A stretch of DNA of 64,000 nucleotides from contig CANXME010000106.1 of NCBI GenBank assembly GCA_948144175.1, positions 2,356,001-2,420,000 on the forward strand, read 5' to 3'. A model generated the notes under the pieces. The model saw only the letters and a list, made by a program, of their open reading frames with translations, did not search any database and was not told the origin of the DNA. A program made the position numbers and the translations under genes. Source of the stretch: Closterium sp. NIES-65. Taxonomy: Eukaryota; Streptophyta; Zygnematophyceae; Desmidiales; Closteriaceae. Shown here one piece after another: positions 62,101-64,000 of this stretch; the first letter of the stretch is position 1, and each line of letters begins with the position of its first letter.

Positions 62101-64000
62101 CCCTGCCCCTCCCCTCGTGGCCGACCTGCGTGGGCTGACCTCGGTGTCGGCCTCCGGCGATGAGGGGAGTAGTGGGACGTCGCCTTCGGCCAAGTGCATC
62201 CCCGGTGGCCGACGTGACGAGCGGCAGGTCGATGTGGGATTGCAGTCGACGTCAACAGGGGAGGAGCAGGTCGAGAAGCAGGTCAAGGAGCAGCAGCCAA
62301 CAAAGGAGCAGGCAGCAGTGACGCCGACCAAGGAGCAGTCGGCGACCGGGCAGTCGGCAGGGGAGCCGACCATAGGGGAGAAGTCGGCTGGGACGCCAGC
62401 TGAGGAGCAGCAGGACGCCGAGGGCAGCGACAACAGCAACGATGGAGGGGACGCCGAGGAGGTCCAGCCAGGACCACGGCGTTCAGGCCGACTTCGGAGA
62501 CCGCCTGACTTCTTCGTCCCCGCTGCCTTCACCACGGTGTACGACGTGGACGATGAGGCCGACGACCTGCTGTACAACGATGCCGAGGAGGATGAAAAGT
62601 TTCCAGAGCTCGACCCCGACATGCTAGCCGACCCCGAGCACCGTTGGGACATCTCGACGATGACGGTGAAGGAGGCGTTGGCGAGCTGGAAGGGCCCGGC
62701 GGTGAAGGCCGCCATGGAGGAGGAGATTCGCAGCCTCCTCAACATGGGAACGTGGGAGTTGGTTGAACGTCCGCCGGGAGTGAACGTCATGAAGAACCGG
62801 TGGGTGTTGACGACGAAGTACCACATCGACGACACCGTCGAGCGAGAGAAGGCGAGGCTGGTCGTGAAGGGCTTCACACAGGTGTATGGCGCCGACTACG
62901 ACGAGACGTTCGCGCCGGTGGGCAGCTACGTCACGCTGAGGATCTTCCTCAGCATCGTCGCCGTCTGCAACCTCAACCTGATGCAGCTCGACATGAAGAA
63001 CGCCTTCTTGCAGAGCAAGCTCGACTGGGTGCTCTACATGTCCCAGCCGGACTACTTCAACGACGGGACCGGCCGGGTGTGCAAGCTGCTGAAGAGCCTG
63101 TACGGGCTAAAGCAGTCGTCGCTGCTATGGTACTTGGCGCTCAATGACGTGCTGGTCGGCGCCGTGTGGAAGAAGAGCCAGGTCGACGAGGCTCTCTACT
63201 TCAAGGACGGAAAGGACGGAGTGGCTTGCTGGGTGCTGGTCTACGTCGATGACCTACTTGCCGCCAGCAGTAGCGCCGCGATGTTGAAGGAGCTGAAGGA
63301 GCTTATGGAAGCCGCCTTCGAGCTGCGTGAGATCTCGCCGGTGCAGAAGTACCTCGGGCTGGAGATCGTCCGCGACAGGTCGGCGGGGAAGCTGTGGCTG
63401 CACCAGCAGGGCTACGCCGACAAGCTTCGTAGGCGCTTGATCGACAAGGAGCAGACCGGGCGCACCCCGAAGACGCCGGTCTTGGTCGGTGCCTACGCCG
63501 AGCTCACCTTTGATGATGAGGAGACACAGGAGCGGCAGGAAGAGGAGTACCGGCAGAAGGTCGGCTCGCTGCCGTTCGCGGCGACGACGACGAGGCCGCA
63601 CATCGCCTTCGCCTGCAGCAAGCTGGGGAGCGGCCTCACGGTGAGGAGTAACCAGCACTGGCGCGAGGTCGACCGCTACCTCGCCTACCTCGCCAATACG
63701 CGCGACACCGCACTGGAGTTTGGCGGTGGACCTAAGTCGCTGGAGCTGGTCGGCTACGTGGACGCCGACGACGCCGGTGACAAGCAGAATAGGACAAGCA
63801 CGGGTGGCTACGTGTTCGTCTACGGAGGGGCTGCAGTCTCCTGGTCGAGCCAGCGCATCAAGTGCGCGACGTTGTCGTCGACCGAGTCGGAGTACGTGGC
63901 GGCCACCGAAGCCGGCAAGGAAGGACGCCGACTTCGCTTCCTCCTTGCAGAGTTCCGGCAGCTGGATGCCGGGAAGCCGACCGTCTTTCGGGTGGACAAC
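59105..64000 (+). pseudogene. Element F gag-pol, one frame with two in-frame TAG
   Basis: From ATG 59105 (MVGAVGDAGVVDTLEARL) the same frame is kept to the window end, broken only by TAG at 59840-59842 (inside gag) and TAG at 60212-60214 (before the zinc knuckle). It has gag (LTWKEAIEPQLEMAGL ... RMGDEESATDYCNRARRIL), the CCHC knuckle CWICHSPDHLSFEC, a protease site LLNSGCSHHLMG (Asn where the catalytic Asp is expected), the integrase finger (MHARLAHVG ... CVSC), HIDLCGPFCVP, LRSDRGGEFLG, QQNGMAERE, an acidic Pro/Thr/Glu-rich hinge (61950-62500), RT (YVDDLLAAS at about 63242) and RNase H (GYVDADDAGD, LSSTESEYVA, ending in VFRVDN). The complete RT and RNase H motifs contrast with the defects in gag and protease. 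Confidence 0.9.

Larger units (their letters stand above)
57859..64000 (+). mobile_element. Ty1/copia retrotransposon F, 5' part, runs off the window
   Basis: At 57859 the RNase H frame of H is replaced by TGTCAACGGGAGTTGGG, taken as the 5' LTR start. About 1.25 kb of non-coding LTR and leader follow, then gag-pol from 59105. The lineage is distinct from A-type and D/E-type elements in sequence, hinge and protease. The 3' end of the LTR and the primer site could not be fixed. The segment AACGGGAG at its start has an inverted match CTCCCGTT at about 58973, a possible LTR end. Confidence 0.85.

Overview
The window is nuclear DNA of a eukaryote, most likely of the green lineage. Its primer-binding sites match the 3' end of plant-type initiator tRNA-Met, it holds several Ty1/copia lineages, a Ty3/gypsy chromovirus and a plant-like LINE, and its only host gene is a GT-AG spliced CAP/PR-1-type gene. 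A GC-rich streptophyte alga (for example a Closterium-like zygnematophyte) would fit, but that is inference. Well over three quarters of the 64 kb is transposable element, mostly nested.

Layout. 1-14254: a decayed chromovirus (gag and 5' LTR, minus strand), split by copia element A (233-7806, TSD GCCAT) inside gag and by the deletion derivative B (9083-14237) inside its LTR. 14255-22549: a host island with a solo LTR (TSD TGTAC) and a minisatellite, split by copia element C (14976-21990, TSD TCAAG). 22550-31892: copia element D (plus strand), whose pol is broken by the miniature element K (26705-27370) and the non-coding LTR element J1 (27875-29981, TSD AGAAG), and whose 3' LTR carries a hAT-type MITE (31020-31565, 8-bp TSD). 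31893-36298: host DNA with the CAP gene (32761 to about 35700, minus). 36299-38797: a 5'-truncated LINE and a short non-autonomous LTR element I (TSD GAATC). 38798-41153: host DNA with element J2 (TSD ACACT). 41154-47152: element E, a structurally complete copia element with a 1694-codon gag-pol (TSD GCCCA). 47830-50024: a second chromovirus fragment with integrase, chromodomain and 3' LTR, carrying a solo LTR. 50025-57858: copia element H, carrying a 348-bp SMART-like LTR element in its leader and cut off inside RNase H by the 5' end of element F. 57859-64000: element F, another copia lineage, running off the window.

How the parts relate. A, B, C, H and K share one LTR type of about 130 bp. 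E and D are sister copies with LTRs of about 440 bp. J1 and J2 are one non-coding family, I is another. Elements without proteins (K, J, I, SMART) must be moved in trans. A and C have nearly identical LTR pairs yet many stops in their reading frames, so they were probably copied as already defective templates.

The most unusual signal is that, next to the LTR, most minus-strand elements read on the plus strand as an almost full-length initiator tRNA-Met (D arm to CCA), far longer than a normal 12-18 nt primer-binding site. The 348-bp element at 51059 is the second highlight.
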